IMG/VR virus record: IMGVR_UViG_3300009155_000162 | Location: 1-31,236 of that record | Length of the DNA: 31,236 nucleotides | Origin: a virus | Strand: one strand, 5' to 3' | Shown here: positions 1-7,028 of the stretch, piece after piece | How positions within the stretch are numbered: the stretch's first letter is position 1 | Layout of the letters: each line of letters starts with the position of its first letter | Notes under the pieces: model-generated | What the model was told of the DNA's origin: nothing | Databases searched by the model: none | What the model saw: the letters and a program-made list of their open reading frames with translations, nothing else | Translations under genes and position numbers: made by a program

Positions 1-125
1 CAGATCCTCAACCCTCGCCCGCTGACGAGTCTGACGAGCCTGACGAATCAGACGAGCCAGAGGCAGAGGCAATCAGCGCCGATGTGATCCGCCCCAAGCC
101 TCCCAAGCGTCCTCGCAAGAAGTAA
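1..125 (+). CDS. C-terminal end of a structural protein (partial)
   Basis: The window opens inside a gene read in the frame starting at base 3 and ending with TAA at 123-125. About 40 residues are visible: a strongly acidic stretch rich in Asp/Glu/Ser/Pro, then a short basic tail ending PPKRPRKK. No domain can be named from this fragment. Because a DUF2190-like cement protein follows 43 bases later, the usual phage order (portal, protease, capsid, cement) suggests the end of a prohead protease or major capsid protein. That is inference from neighbours only. The start lies outside the window. Confidence 0.6.
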   Translation, partial: DPQPSPADESDEPDESDEPEAEAISADVIRPKPPKRPRKK

Positions 126-168
126 CGCGCCTACCATCACCCTTCATCCATAGCCCCACAAGAGAACC

Positions 169-525
169 ATGGCAACTTACAAACAAGACGGCGACTTTCG
201 CCAATTCACCGCTGGTGCGGACACTGTCAACGGAGCCATCGTCCAGACCGCTGACGGCCTGGCCGGGATTGTCGAAGGCCTAGCTGGCGTGAAAAACGGC
301 AAGGTTGGCAACGCTCGCGTCTTTGGCGTCGTCACCTGCGACAAGGCCTCTGGCACTGTCATCGCTGCCGGTGACCGTCTCCAGCTAGCCACCGCGACGC
401 AGCTCGTCACCGTCAAGGCCTCTGGAGCTGCTGACGCCAGCAACATCCTCCTGGGCCGCGCTGTGGTTGCCGCGGGAAGCGGAACACTGACCGTTGATGT
501 CGACCTGAACCGAGCAGCAGTCTAA
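169..525 (+). CDS. DUF2190-like capsid cement/decoration protein
   Basis: This 118-residue protein fits the small beta-rich DUF2190 family found directly beside capsid genes in many siphoviruses. What is seen: an N-terminus MATYKQDGDFRQFTAG, Gly/Ala/Val-rich strands, a segment ending GDRLQLATATQLV, and a late LLGRAVVAAGSG segment matching the family's 'G.A....a.G.v.V.L' ending. Family members are thought to stabilise the capsid shell or form decoration trimers. It follows the cut-off upstream gene by 43 bases and precedes a coiled-coil protein by 9 bases, so it belongs to the structural operon. The start has only a weak purine-rich ribosome site (AAGAG). Confidence 0.65.
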   Translation: MATYKQDGDFRQFTAGADTVNGAIVQTADGLAGIVEGLAGVKNGKVGNARVFGVVTCDKASGTVIAAGDRLQLATATQLVTVKASGAADASNILLGRAVVAAGSGTLTVDVDLNRAAV

Positions 526-534
526 CCAACCACA

Positions 535-867
535 ATGGCCATCAAAGAAGCCGATCTTAAGGAATGGTCCGATCTTGAAGCAAGGCGATCTGCCATGCAG
601 CGAGAACTGACGACCATCAAGGATCGGCAAGGCCAGATCGAAGAACAACTCGAAGCCGAGCTGCGAAAGTCCGGCAAGTCGAAAATCACGCGAAGCGGGT
701 TCACTCTCGCTTTGCAACCTGGGAAAGCTTCCGTCAGTTGGGCCAAAGAGTACCTCAAAGCCATGGGCGACGAGGCAGTTCAAAAGCTCAAAGACGCAGC
801 CGCCCAGACCTCAGTCAAAGTGTTTGTGCTCGTCCCACCCAAGCTACCCAAGGCCCCAAAGGAATAG
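535..867 (+). CDS. small coiled-coil phage protein, unknown role
   Basis: A 110-residue protein not assigned to a named family. Residues 5-50 are a charged helix (DLEARRSAMQRELTTIKDR and onward) likely to be coiled coil. A short beta-like part follows (KITRSGFTLALQPGKASVSW), then a Lys/Pro-rich tail. The overall shape, a helical hairpin plus a small beta part, is reminiscent of Gam-like or host-nuclease-inhibitor-like small phage proteins, but no diagnostic motif supports that. It sits between the capsid cement and head-tail connector genes, so a morphogenesis or packaging role is possible. It starts 9 bases after the preceding stop, without a strong ribosome site. Confidence 0.6.
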   Translation: MAIKEADLKEWSDLEARRSAMQRELTTIKDRQGQIEEQLEAELRKSGKSKITRSGFTLALQPGKASVSWAKEYLKAMGDEAVQKLKDAAAQTSVKVFVLVPPKLPKAPKE

Positions 868-870
868 CTC

Positions 871-1215
871 ATGGGCATGCTCGACGCTGGGACCGCGCAC
901 ATGGCCAGTTCGCTCACGCACCATGCTGGCCAGATGATCACGTACACAAAACGCAAGATTCAAAAGACATTCAAGGCCACGCGGGGATCGACTCCCTTCG
1001 AAGCCTCAGACACCGAGGGGATCATCCATCGGACCGTTAGTCGCGACTACCTAGTCGCCGAGACCGACTGGCCCTTTGACGAAGATCCCGAAGACGGGGA
1101 CCGAATCACCGACAATGGCAAGACCTACATCGTTCGCTCGATGACCGGCGAGCCAGTGTGGCGATTTTCAGACCCAGGTGAAAACCTAATGCGAATCCAC
1201 ACCAAGCAGCAATGA
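871..1215 (+). CDS. head-tail connector / head completion protein
   Basis: A 114-residue protein in the position of the head-tail joining protein. After a helical start it has beta-rich segments: a TYTKRKIQKTFKATRG strand, an acidic DPEDGDRITDNGKTYIVRSM strand-turn-strand, and an ending EPVWRFSDPGENLMRIHTK. The 'GDRI..NGKTY.V' turn followed by a 'W.. sD....l.RIHTK' ending is typical of small beta-barrel head-tail joining proteins in siphoviruses, although sequence similarity in this group is low. An AAGGAA ribosome site lies 8 bases before the ATG. The stop overlaps the next start as ATGA, so translation is probably coupled to the tail terminator gene. Confidence 0.55.
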   Translation: MGMLDAGTAHMASSLTHHAGQMITYTKRKIQKTFKATRGSTPFEASDTEGIIHRTVSRDYLVAETDWPFDEDPEDGDRITDNGKTYIVRSMTGEPVWRFSDPGENLMRIHTKQQ

Positions 1216-1652
1216 CAGCACCAGTCCGACAACTTATCGCCGATTGTCGCGCCGCTCTCATTGCTGCTGCGATCGCTGACCCAGAGACCAACGCAGCTCT
1301 GGACGGCGATCAATACCAAATCGATTACCTGCCACGCTTCATGCCCGAAGACCTTGTAGCTCTTCGGATCGTGTTGGCACCACGGCAAGCAAACTCGACA
1401 AACCTATCGCGAACACGACGAGAACACGAGCTCGCGGTCCAGGTGGCTGTCATCCAGACCGCCACCAAAGACTCCGAACGATTCAAACAACTGTTGGACC
1501 TGACCGATTTGATCGACGCTGCGTTAGCTTCCGCTGACATCGTCTCGGGCACATGGTCGCGATCAGAAATCAGCCTGTACGACGTCCAGGCACTCGAGCG
1601 ACACGGTGCGTTCCGCTCCGTCATCACCGCGTACTTCAAACACCGATCCTAA
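1212..1652 (+). CDS. tail terminator / tail completion protein
   Basis: A 146-residue protein with the layout of gpU/gp17-like tail terminators: an N-terminal helix (VRQLIADCRAALIAA), a strand with aromatic and acidic residues (QYQIDYLPRFMPEDL), a strand-rich core (RREHELAVQVAVIQTA), a helical DLTDLIDAALA segment, and a C-terminal beta hairpin ending in FRSVITAYFKHRS. Such proteins cap the tail tube and connect it to the head. The order (connector, this gene, tail tube) is the standard siphovirus order and is the main support. The ATGA overlap with the preceding gene indicates coupling. Family-level similarity is inferred, not proven. Confidence 0.55.
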   Translation: MTAPVRQLIADCRAALIAAAIADPETNAALDGDQYQIDYLPRFMPEDLVALRIVLAPRQANSTNLSRTRREHELAVQVAVIQTATKDSERFKQLLDLTDLIDAALASADIVSGTWSRSEISLYDVQALERHGAFRSVITAYFKHRS

Positions 1653-1667
1653 CCGAAAGAGAGAATC

Positions 1668-2168
1668 ATGCCAAACAAGGGACCACGCGCAGGGATCGAA
1701 TGCAAGCTGTACTACCAGACTGCCGTCGCGGCCACGTTCAGCACCTCCTCGCCCACGCTTGTGACCGAGGTCAAAGACCTCAATGTCACGTTGAACAAGA
1801 CCGCGATTGACATCACCTCGCGAGCTAGTCAATACAAGGCCAAGATCTCCGGTTTGATCGAAGCTGCGATCAATTTCAGCTACCAGTACAACGGCGATCC
1901 AGATGACGCGGTATTCACTGCGATGCGTCAAGCGTTCATCAATCGAACAATTTGGCACTGGGCTGTGCTGGACAACGTCATCACGAGCCCTGGTCCGTCT
2001 GGTGCCCAAGGCCTAACCATGCCCGGCGAGATCATGGAATTCCCGATCGATCAACCGCTCGAAGACGGGATGAAGATCGACATCGTCGTTGCACTGTCCC
2101 GAATCAAGGTTGGCTCACCAGCCGCCATCGTCGATCCAGCTTGGTTGATTGTCGCACCGTCAGCCTAG
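1668..2168 (+). CDS. major tail tube protein
   Basis: A 166-residue protein of the size and texture of siphovirus tail tube subunits. Visible features: an N-terminal strand with GIECKLYYQTAV, a 'LVTEVKDLNVTLNKTAIDITSR' segment (the 'v.dv....s.~~id.Tsr' pattern frequent in tail tube proteins where the antigen is compared to residues setting the ring), a central helix DDAVFTAMRQAFINR, and a closing strand pair (PLEDGMKIDIVVALSRI). It lies directly after the terminator and before the tail chaperone pair, which is the canonical place. An AGAGAG ribosome site precedes the ATG. Many copies would stack into the tail tube. Confidence 0.75.
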   Translation: MPNKGPRAGIECKLYYQTAVAATFSTSSPTLVTEVKDLNVTLNKTAIDITSRASQYKAKISGLIEAAINFSYQYNGDPDDAVFTAMRQAFINRTIWHWAVLDNVITSPGPSGAQGLTMPGEIMEFPIDQPLEDGMKIDIVVALSRIKVGSPAAIVDPAWLIVAPSA

Positions 2169-2210
2169 TCCATGTGAATCACTGATCGTTCCATTGTTGC
2201 GGGGTCGGCC

Positions 2211-2456
2211 ATGCCACTACCACGAGTCCGCAAAGGCGACGAAGTCGCAATTGAGTTCTTAGATCATGCCGAGGCATCTCAGGAACCAATGGACTTCACC
2301 GTTTATGGGCGAGTGATCGTCAACCACAAAGACCACATCGTCGTCGCCTCCTGGGTTTACTCGGATCCAAAAACGCGATTTCGAGGCGACGACATAAACG
2401 TCACGCAATTCACGATCATTCGTAGCACTATCCGAGCGATCCGGTTCATTCGATAA
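2211..2456 (+). CDS. small hypothetical protein in tail operon
   Basis: An 81-residue protein with no recognised domain. It is predicted beta-rich: 'KGDEVAIEFLDHAE', 'FTVYGRVIVNHKDHIVVASWVY', then 'NVTQFTIIRSTIRAIRFI'. This pattern looks like a small SH3- or OB-like barrel that could act as an accessory or regulatory phage protein. It sits between the tail tube gene and the gpG-like chaperone gene, 42 bases after the former. No convincing ribosome site is visible other than a G-rich stretch (GCGGGGTCGG) a few bases upstream. Confidence 0.55.
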   Translation: MPLPRVRKGDEVAIEFLDHAEASQEPMDFTVYGRVIVNHKDHIVVASWVYSDPKTRFRGDDINVTQFTIIRSTIRAIRFIR

Positions 2457-2492
2457 TTTCAATCCCTCGATCCCAACGAAGGCAACTCGACC

Positions 2493-2993
2493 ATGCCCAG
2501 TTTTAAGGATTGCGAATCCCGCTCTTGGGATCTTCGCATCGACGTTGACGTCATCCGTCGCGTCCGCACTGCCTTTTCGATTGATCTAGCCACTGCATTG
2601 GCCTCTCCCGATACGATCGAACGGCTTACTTCCGACATCGTCCTGACGATCGATGTGATCTATGAGATCTGCCGACCCGTCGCTGAGAAAATTGGAGTAT
2701 CTCCCGAGATGTTTGGCCAGTCCCTCGCTGGCGACGCTCTCGGTCAGGCTATCACCGCATTTGAGGAAGCACTGGTGGAATTCCTCCCGGAGTCCAAACG
2801 CCGAGCCACCGCTCGGCGAATCATCGAGGCCGGACGAGCACTCCAGAATCAGACAGCATTGCGGATCACCAACGCGATGGACGAGGGACTGCTGGAGAAG
2901 GGGATTCAGGAACAACTGACGACTTTGGATCAACTGATCGAGAAAGCGATGGGCAAGCCCGTTTCGAGTACTGGCCAACCATCCTCCGACTAG
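2493..2993 (+). CDS. tail assembly chaperone, gpG-like
   Basis: A 166-residue mostly helical protein (RIDVDVIRRVRTAF..., DIVLTIDVIYEICRPVA, ALGQAITAFEEALVEFL, ALRITNAMDEGLLEKGI). It lies between tail tube and tape-measure-dependent genes, where the gpG chaperone that coats the tape measure is normally encoded. Its last 20 codons or so are overlapped in the -1 frame by an open frame that continues to 3262 with a gpT-like sequence. The zero-frame product therefore corresponds to G, and a -1 slip would make a G-T fusion of about 256 residues. The two chaperones would act together in loading the tape measure before tail tube polymerisation. Confidence 0.7.
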   Translation: MPSFKDCESRSWDLRIDVDVIRRVRTAFSIDLATALASPDTIERLTSDIVLTIDVIYEICRPVAEKIGVSPEMFGQSLAGDALGQAITAFEEALVEFLPESKRRATARRIIEAGRALQNQTALRITNAMDEGLLEKGIQEQLTTLDQLIEKAMGKPVSSTGQPSSD

Positions 2994-3262
2994 CAGCCCG
3001 CATCGGGATCGAGCCAGGCCCATACACACTGCGAGAGCTAATGTGGATGTCTGACGAGATCAACAAAGACCGCTGGGATCGCACCAGTGACCTGATGACT
3101 TTAATTGCCAACATCCACCGACCCAAGCGAGCTCGCCCATACAGACGCACAGATTTTCACCCGTACCGCACCGCTGTCGAGAAGCCAAGCATCACCCGCT
3201 CGGAACTACACCAGTTGCGTGAGGGATTACCCGTCCACTATGTGACGCTACCAAAGAAATGA
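2900..3262 (+). CDS. gpT-like extension of the tail chaperone, read by -1 frameshift
   Basis: In the -1 frame relative to the gpG-like gene the sequence is open well upstream of 2942 and runs to TGA at 3260-3262. Around 2966-3060 it encodes EYWPTILRLAARIG, then IEPGPYTLRELMWMSDE, then WDRTSDLMTLIANIHRPK. This matches the common gpT/DUF4035-like pattern 'P..yTLrEL..M.......W...a.l.a...N..R'. The first ATG in this frame (3041) falls in the middle of that motif, so independent initiation would cut the domain. That is why a frameshift is preferred. No perfect X-XXY-YYZ heptamer is visible. Candidate slip points are the GGGG run at 2900-2903 and GGGCAAG at 2951-2957. The stop overlaps the next start as ATGA. 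Confidence 0.65.
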   Translation, partial: GDSGTTDDFGSTDRESDGQARFEYWPTILRLAARIGIEPGPYTLRELMWMSDEINKDRWDRTSDLMTLIANIHRPKRARPYRRTDFHPYRTAVEKPSITRSELHQLREGLPVHYVTLPKK

Positions 3263-3711
3263 CACCAGCACAACTCCGAGCCCTAATTCATTCCGATGCG
3301 GTTGCCAAGCAAATGGCTGACCGTGGAGACGATCTCGGCTGCGCAAACAGGTGCACTGCGATTGCCACGCCGACGCGTACCGAAACAGTCCTGACCGAGC
3401 GTGGACTGTACGACCGCCTTGGATCTGCGATGGCCGAGTCTATCCTGCAAAAATTGTCGATGTATGACGGCATGTTCGGGCCGATCGTTCATCGCGTGCT
3501 CGGATGGATGAAACCGGCCGAAGGTGGCTTTGACTTTGCCGAGGCTGAGTTCTTAGCTTTAATCGACGAAATCCGCCAAGATGGCATGGCTCTATCGGAT
3601 CCCGAGTACCAAGCCCTGATCAATCTTTCGCTCACAACTTCCCACATCACAGCCTCGGAGGTTTCTGAGGCGTGGTCGGAATACCGACCCGACGGAAAGG
3701 TTCCTAGCTAA
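3259..3711 (+). CDS. hypothetical tail-operon protein
   Basis: A 150-residue, mostly helical protein. Its N-terminus (MTPAQLRALIHSDAVAKQMADRGDDLGCANRCTAIATPT) resembles a recurring phage protein that starts 'MT..ql.al..D..a......GdD.gcA..l' and continues with a segment ending in helices (ESILQKLSMYDGMFGPIVHRVLGWM, AEAEFLALIDEIRQDGMAL). I know of no established function. It overlaps the gpT-like stop (ATGA), and its own stop overlaps the next ATG as TAATG. It is therefore translationally tied to the chaperone on one side and a decoration-like protein on the other. A role in tail or baseplate assembly is inferred from position only. Confidence 0.6.
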   Translation: MTPAQLRALIHSDAVAKQMADRGDDLGCANRCTAIATPTRTETVLTERGLYDRLGSAMAESILQKLSMYDGMFGPIVHRVLGWMKPAEGGFDFAEAEFLALIDEIRQDGMALSDPEYQALINLSLTTSHITASEVSEAWSEYRPDGKVPS

Positions 3712-4145
3712 TGCCCACGATTACTCAACTGAGAGGCACCGCAGACACGCTGCTTAGCACCGAGCTAAACAGCTTATCGAACAATTCCAACGCGGTTCAT
3801 GCAACCAGCGTGACGCTTTCTAGTGCTGGTTACCTAGATGCCGAGGCAGAGCTGCTCGTGACCTTTGGCACCGCACCGACAGCGAACACGCCCATCTACG
3901 TCTGGTTACTACGCGAGATCGACGGAACCAACTTCGAAATGGGCTCGGCGACGGTTACGCCAAACCGCCCACCTGACATCATTTTTACGATCACCAACGT
4001 GACCACCGCTCAGCGAATCATAGTGCCAGTGATCGATATACCACCAGGCCCGATTCGTCCGCTAGTTCGCAATGCAGGCACCGGCCAGGCTTTTGCATCC
4101 ACTGGCAACACATTGCGGCTTCGACCTAGGACATTCCAAAGTTAG
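3711..4145 (+). CDS. hypothetical virion-associated protein (beta-rich)
   Basis: A 144-residue protein with a beta-sandwich look: Thr/Ser/Val-rich strands (AVHATSVTLSSAGYLDAEAELLVTFG), an aromatic strand (TPIYVWLLREIDGTNFEMGS), and a tail of strands (QRIIVPVIDIPPGPIRPLVRNAGTG). The pattern 'P.Y.wLl...DG..fE.Gs' and the closing 'vP.~.iPPgp.r.lvrN.tG' resembles small phage proteins encoded beside fibre genes, thought to be fibre-associated. TAATG overlap with the upstream gene and a 1-base gap to the LamG-like fibre gene (4147) support a shared transcript and related job. Confidence 0.6.
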   Translation: MPTITQLRGTADTLLSTELNSLSNNSNAVHATSVTLSSAGYLDAEAELLVTFGTAPTANTPIYVWLLREIDGTNFEMGSATVTPNRPPDIIFTITNVTTAQRIIVPVIDIPPGPIRPLVRNAGTGQAFASTGNTLRLRPRTFQS

Positions 4146-4146
4146 C

Positions 4147-5337
4147 ATGCTGACATTTCCTAGGGGCGGAAAAGTCGGCCCGGCAATCTTCGATCGACGG
4201 CACAGGCGACTGACGCAGGGGATGGTTGGCTATTGGCCACCTGTGTTGACCGGGCCGACTGGGCTGCAGCTCTTAGACCTGAGCGGGGAAGACAATGCGG
4301 GCGCATTGACGAACATGGATGCGCCGACCGATTGGGTTTCAGATCGTTATGGAAGTGTATTAGATTTCGACGGTATAAACGATCGCGTTGAACTAAGTCG
4401 TCGCGTCTCACTGTCCACGACGTCGCTCACAATTTCCCTGTGGGCTAAACAAAATCCTGGTGGTATCGGCATGCCAATCGGTGATCGCACTTTGACTACC
4501 AGCTATGTTTGGCTGCGAACCGGAAATTACTTGCGTTTCTCCACTACCACTGGCCTCGTCGAGTTTACGTCAGTCACCGACTTTACCGGATGGAACCACC
4601 TTGTTTTAACAGGGGCGGCAATTTCATCGTCCTTGTCGTCTATCACACTTTTTTGGAATGGGATTAGACAAGCACCGATTTCTATGGTTAACGGAACCTT
4701 TGCGCTTAACACCATTGGCGACGGATACGCTTCTCAATCCTTTCCGTTTTCCGGAAGAATTGCGGAGCTAGCGGTTTGGTCAAGACCCATGACAGACGGT
4801 GGCGCTGCCAGCTTGTTTGCAATGCGACCAGGCTTTCTGGGGCGTCCATCTAGGCCAAACTTTTTTCTTTACGAAGCCGCGATCGCTTATTTGCTCGAGG
4901 CATCGACGGCATCTTACTCGCTCTCCGACCAACCGATCCCGCTGCTGTATGGCCGAGTGTTACCAGCGGACACCGGCAGTGTGTTGCTCTCGGGCCAAAC
5001 AACTCCGCTGCTAGTATCGCGAGTGCTCAATGCGGACCAGGGCTCTTATTCCTGCACCGGCACCGATGCCGCGACGCTGCTCGGCAGACTGCTCGATGCA
5101 GGAGCTGCGGCCTACACACTCGACGGCACTCCCGCTGGGTTTATCGCTAGCCGCCGAATCTCTGCGGACTCGGTCGCTTATCTGGCCAGTGGTCTCGATG
5201 CAGGATTCCTGCGCAGTCGAGTCCTAAAGGCTGGGACGGGTCAATACGTTCTGGTCGCTAGTCCCATCAACATCACAACTGGCACCGGTGGTGCTGGTCC
5301 TTACTACTACCTGTTTTTGCTCGGAGGATCCCGTTAA
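4147..5337 (+). CDS. LamG-like tail fibre protein with 22-residue repeats
   Basis: The likely start is ATG 4147, just after the previous stop, giving 396 residues; an earlier in-frame ATG at 4072 would overlap the preceding gene by 25 codons. Residues about 40-210 look like a LamG/concanavalin-type beta sandwich: GSVLDFDGINDRVEL, SLTISLWAKQN, FTGWNHLVLTG, ITLFWNGIRQAPI, and FPFSGRIAELAVWSRPM. These are the conserved pieces of that fold, which often binds sugars. From 4894 the protein carries five 22-residue repeats and a partial sixth, then a Gly-rich end. Together this suggests a surface-binding fibre or receptor-binding subunit. A trimeric fibre shaft made of the repeats is inference. Confidence 0.7.
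   Translation: MLTFPRGGKVGPAIFDRRHRRLTQGMVGYWPPVLTGPTGLQLLDLSGEDNAGALTNMDAPTDWVSDRYGSVLDFDGINDRVELSRRVSLSTTSLTISLWAKQNPGGIGMPIGDRTLTTSYVWLRTGNYLRFSTTTGLVEFTSVTDFTGWNHLVLTGAAISSSLSSITLFWNGIRQAPISMVNGTFALNTIGDGYASQSFPFSGRIAELAVWSRPMTDGGAASLFAMRPGFLGRPSRPNFFLYEAAIAYLLEASTASYSLSDQPIPLLYGRVLPADTGSVLLSGQTTPLLVSRVLNADQGSYSCTGTDAATLLGRLLDAGAAAYTLDGTPAGFIASRRISADSVAYLASGLDAGFLRSRVLKAGTGQYVLVASPINITTGTGGAGPYYYLFLLGGSR
4894..5274 (+). repeat. five 66-bp coding repeats (22 residues) plus a partial sixth
   Basis: Within the LamG-like fibre gene, five consecutive 66-base units end at 5223, followed by a partial unit. Each encodes a variant of 'L.A..G.Y.L.G....LL..RvL'. Units begin LEASTASYSL, LPADTGSVLL, LNADQGSYSC, LDAGAAAYTL and ISADSVAYLA, and the partial unit begins LKAGTGQYVL. 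Protein similarity is clear while DNA identity is modest, so this is an old duplication rather than a recent slip. Such 'Y.l.G' repeats occur in phage fibre shafts. Confidence 0.8.
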
Positions 5338-5340
5338 ATC

Positions 5341-5757
5341 ATGGCGACTTTCAATAAATTCAACGCCTTCACGAAAGATGTCGGCGAAGCGAAACACAAC
5401 CTTGCGAGCAATCAGATCCGGGTCGCTTTGACCAACACCGCACCGGTCGCGGGGAATTCGATCCTCACTGATCTTACTGAGATCTCGTACACCAATTGCA
5501 GCTCTCGTCTGGTCACGACCACTAGCAGCACTCAGACAGGCGGAGTGTACAAGCTGGTCCTGGCCGACCTCGTGCTCACTGCCTCCGGCGGATCGGTTGG
5601 ACCGTTCCGCTATGTCGTGATCTACAACGACACGCAGACGAGCCCGGCCAAGCCGCTCATCGGTTGGTACGACTACGGATCTAGCATCACGCTCGCATCC
5701 GGCGAAACGCTCACCATCGATTTCGACCAAGTCAATGGTTTGCTGACCATAACCTAA
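5341..5757 (+). CDS. hypothetical virion protein (fibre-associated family)
   Basis: A 138-residue protein of a type I recognise from many phages but without known function. The signature is an N-terminal 'FNKFNAF..DV....HNL.S..I.VALTNTAPVA', then 'SGGSVGPFRYVVIYNDTQ...KPLIGWYDYGSSITLASGETLTIDF', ending in an amyloid-like 'GLLTIT'. Family members sit among fibre genes and are probably capsid or tail decoration proteins. ATG 5341 follows the fibre stop by 3 bases, with a GGAGG ribosome site inside the end of the fibre gene (ctcGGAGGatcc). The protein is complete. Confidence 0.65.
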   Translation: MATFNKFNAFTKDVGEAKHNLASNQIRVALTNTAPVAGNSILTDLTEISYTNCSSRLVTTTSSTQTGGVYKLVLADLVLTASGGSVGPFRYVVIYNDTQTSPAKPLIGWYDYGSSITLASGETLTIDFDQVNGLLTIT

Positions 5758-5777
5758 TTGATTCCCAGGATTTCACC

Positions 5778-6473
5778 ATGTACCGCAACACCGCAGGCAC
5801 GCTCAAGGTCTTCGCCTTCAATCGGACAACTAATGCTCCGGTGACCGGCGGTGCTGCGCAGATCACCTGCAAAGTGTCGCTCGATGGTGGGGCCCGAGTC
5901 GCTCTGGCCGATACAAATCCGACCGAGATGGAGGACGGCTATTACCTTTTTGATGTTACCAGCGGAGAGACCAACGGCACCACCGCAGACTTCTTCCCCG
6001 AGTCTTCGACGGCGAATGTCCAAGTCATTCCGGTCGAGCATGCTCGTTACCTTTCGCTCGAAGATGTGATCGCCGCCAAAACCAACACGATCACCGCTGG
6101 TAAGGTGTCCTATGCTGGCCCAGTCACAGCGAAAGGAACCGTCGACCAGATTGTCATCGGCGATGATTACCTGTCCGCCCATGGCACCGCATTCGTCTGG
6201 ACAATTTCCGCGATCCCAGGCATGTCGCCTGGTGCTGTGACCGTCCACTTCGGGGGAAAAAACGGGACCAATCTGTTCGCGGTCACTGGCACCGCTGCTG
6301 ACATCGGATCGGGGAAATGGTCGCTCACCTGCGAGATGCCTCGGGCGACCTCGGGCGCACTGGTGCCAGGTGAGTACCGATACTCGGTCGCTGCCCACAA
6401 TGCGTCCGGCGTCGAATTGACTCGTGTGTATTACGACGATCCGCTGGTGGCGGTGGAGAAATTCACGCCATGA
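5778..6473 (+). CDS. hypothetical virion protein
   Basis: A 231-residue beta-rich protein. The first 100 residues follow a phage pattern 'LKVFAFNRTTNAPVTGGAAQITCKVSLDGG....L.DTNPTEMEDGYYLFDVTSGETNGT', common in siphovirus structural clusters next to fibre genes. The second half (VTVHFGGKNGTNLFAVTGTAADIGSGKWSLTCEMPRATSG) looks like an Ig-like strand set. No enzyme motif is visible. Its stop at 6471-6473 overlaps the start of the gp10-like gene (ATGA). A role in baseplate or fibre attachment is an inference from context. Confidence 0.6.
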   Translation: MYRNTAGTLKVFAFNRTTNAPVTGGAAQITCKVSLDGGARVALADTNPTEMEDGYYLFDVTSGETNGTTADFFPESSTANVQVIPVEHARYLSLEDVIAAKTNTITAGKVSYAGPVTAKGTVDQIVIGDDYLSAHGTAFVWTISAIPGMSPGAVTVHFGGKNGTNLFAVTGTAADIGSGKWSLTCEMPRATSGALVPGEYRYSVAAHNASGVELTRVYYDDPLVAVEKFTP

Positions 6474-7027
6474 ACGTGACATTCAAAGTTCGAGAAGCTT
6501 TCTTTGATCGCGCCAATGTGATCAAGTCGCTCAAGGCTGCGAAACGCCGTGTGCTCTCCAAGGCTGGTGCTTTTGTGCGCAAGCGAGCTCGTGGCTCGAT
6601 GCGTCGTCGAAAAGGTGTCTCGGCACCTGGCTCTCCACCGTCGGCTCATTCCCAAGGAAACTCGCTCAAGACGATCCTGTTTGCCTACCAGCCCCAAAGC
6701 GAATCGACGATCGTCGGCCCAGTGCAACTCAATCAGATCAACTTCACCGTCGAGTCTGTGACATCGACCGTACCAGGACTCCATGAGCGAGGCGAGACTG
6801 CGATCATTCGCGAGTACCAATACGCTCCGATCGATGGAACTACGGACTCGGCAAACTGGCGACGCGTCGACGGCAGACGCCGGTATCGAGATCGACCTGG
6901 GTTCAAGCTTGAGACTCGTCGTCGTCGAGCTCGGTATCCAAAGCGTCCTTTCATGCGTCCAGCCCTCGAGGCCGAAGCTCCAAAGTTCCACGAGCTTTTC
7001 AAAAACTCGATTGCATCGGTAAGGTAA
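6470..7027 (+). CDS. HK97 gp10-like / tail completion protein
   Basis: A 185-residue, very basic protein. The segment 'VLSKAGAFVRKRARGSMRRRKGVSAPGSPPSAHSQGNSLKTILFAY' matches the recurring gp10-like pattern 'l..aGa.Vr..Ar.siR.rk..S.PGspPhsh.g.Lk..I.f'. It is followed by 'IVGPVQLN', 'PGLHERGE' and 'KRPFMRPALEAEAPKF', which are the family's middle and C-terminal landmarks. These proteins act in head completion or head-tail joining. Here the gene sits immediately before the tape measure instead of beside the connector genes, so its exact assembly step is uncertain. It is coupled to the upstream gene by ATGA. Confidence 0.7.
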   Translation: MNVTFKVREAFFDRANVIKSLKAAKRRVLSKAGAFVRKRARGSMRRRKGVSAPGSPPSAHSQGNSLKTILFAYQPQSESTIVGPVQLNQINFTVESVTSTVPGLHERGETAIIREYQYAPIDGTTDSANWRRVDGRRRYRDRPGFKLETRRRRARYPKRPFMRPALEAEAPKFHELFKNSIASVR

Positions 7028-7028
7028 C

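Noticed and set aside
5754-6482. 242-residue minus-strand frame opposite the structural gene at 5778
   Set aside because: Antisense to a plausible virion protein in a plus-strand operon with overlaps on both ends; no motif or ribosome site.
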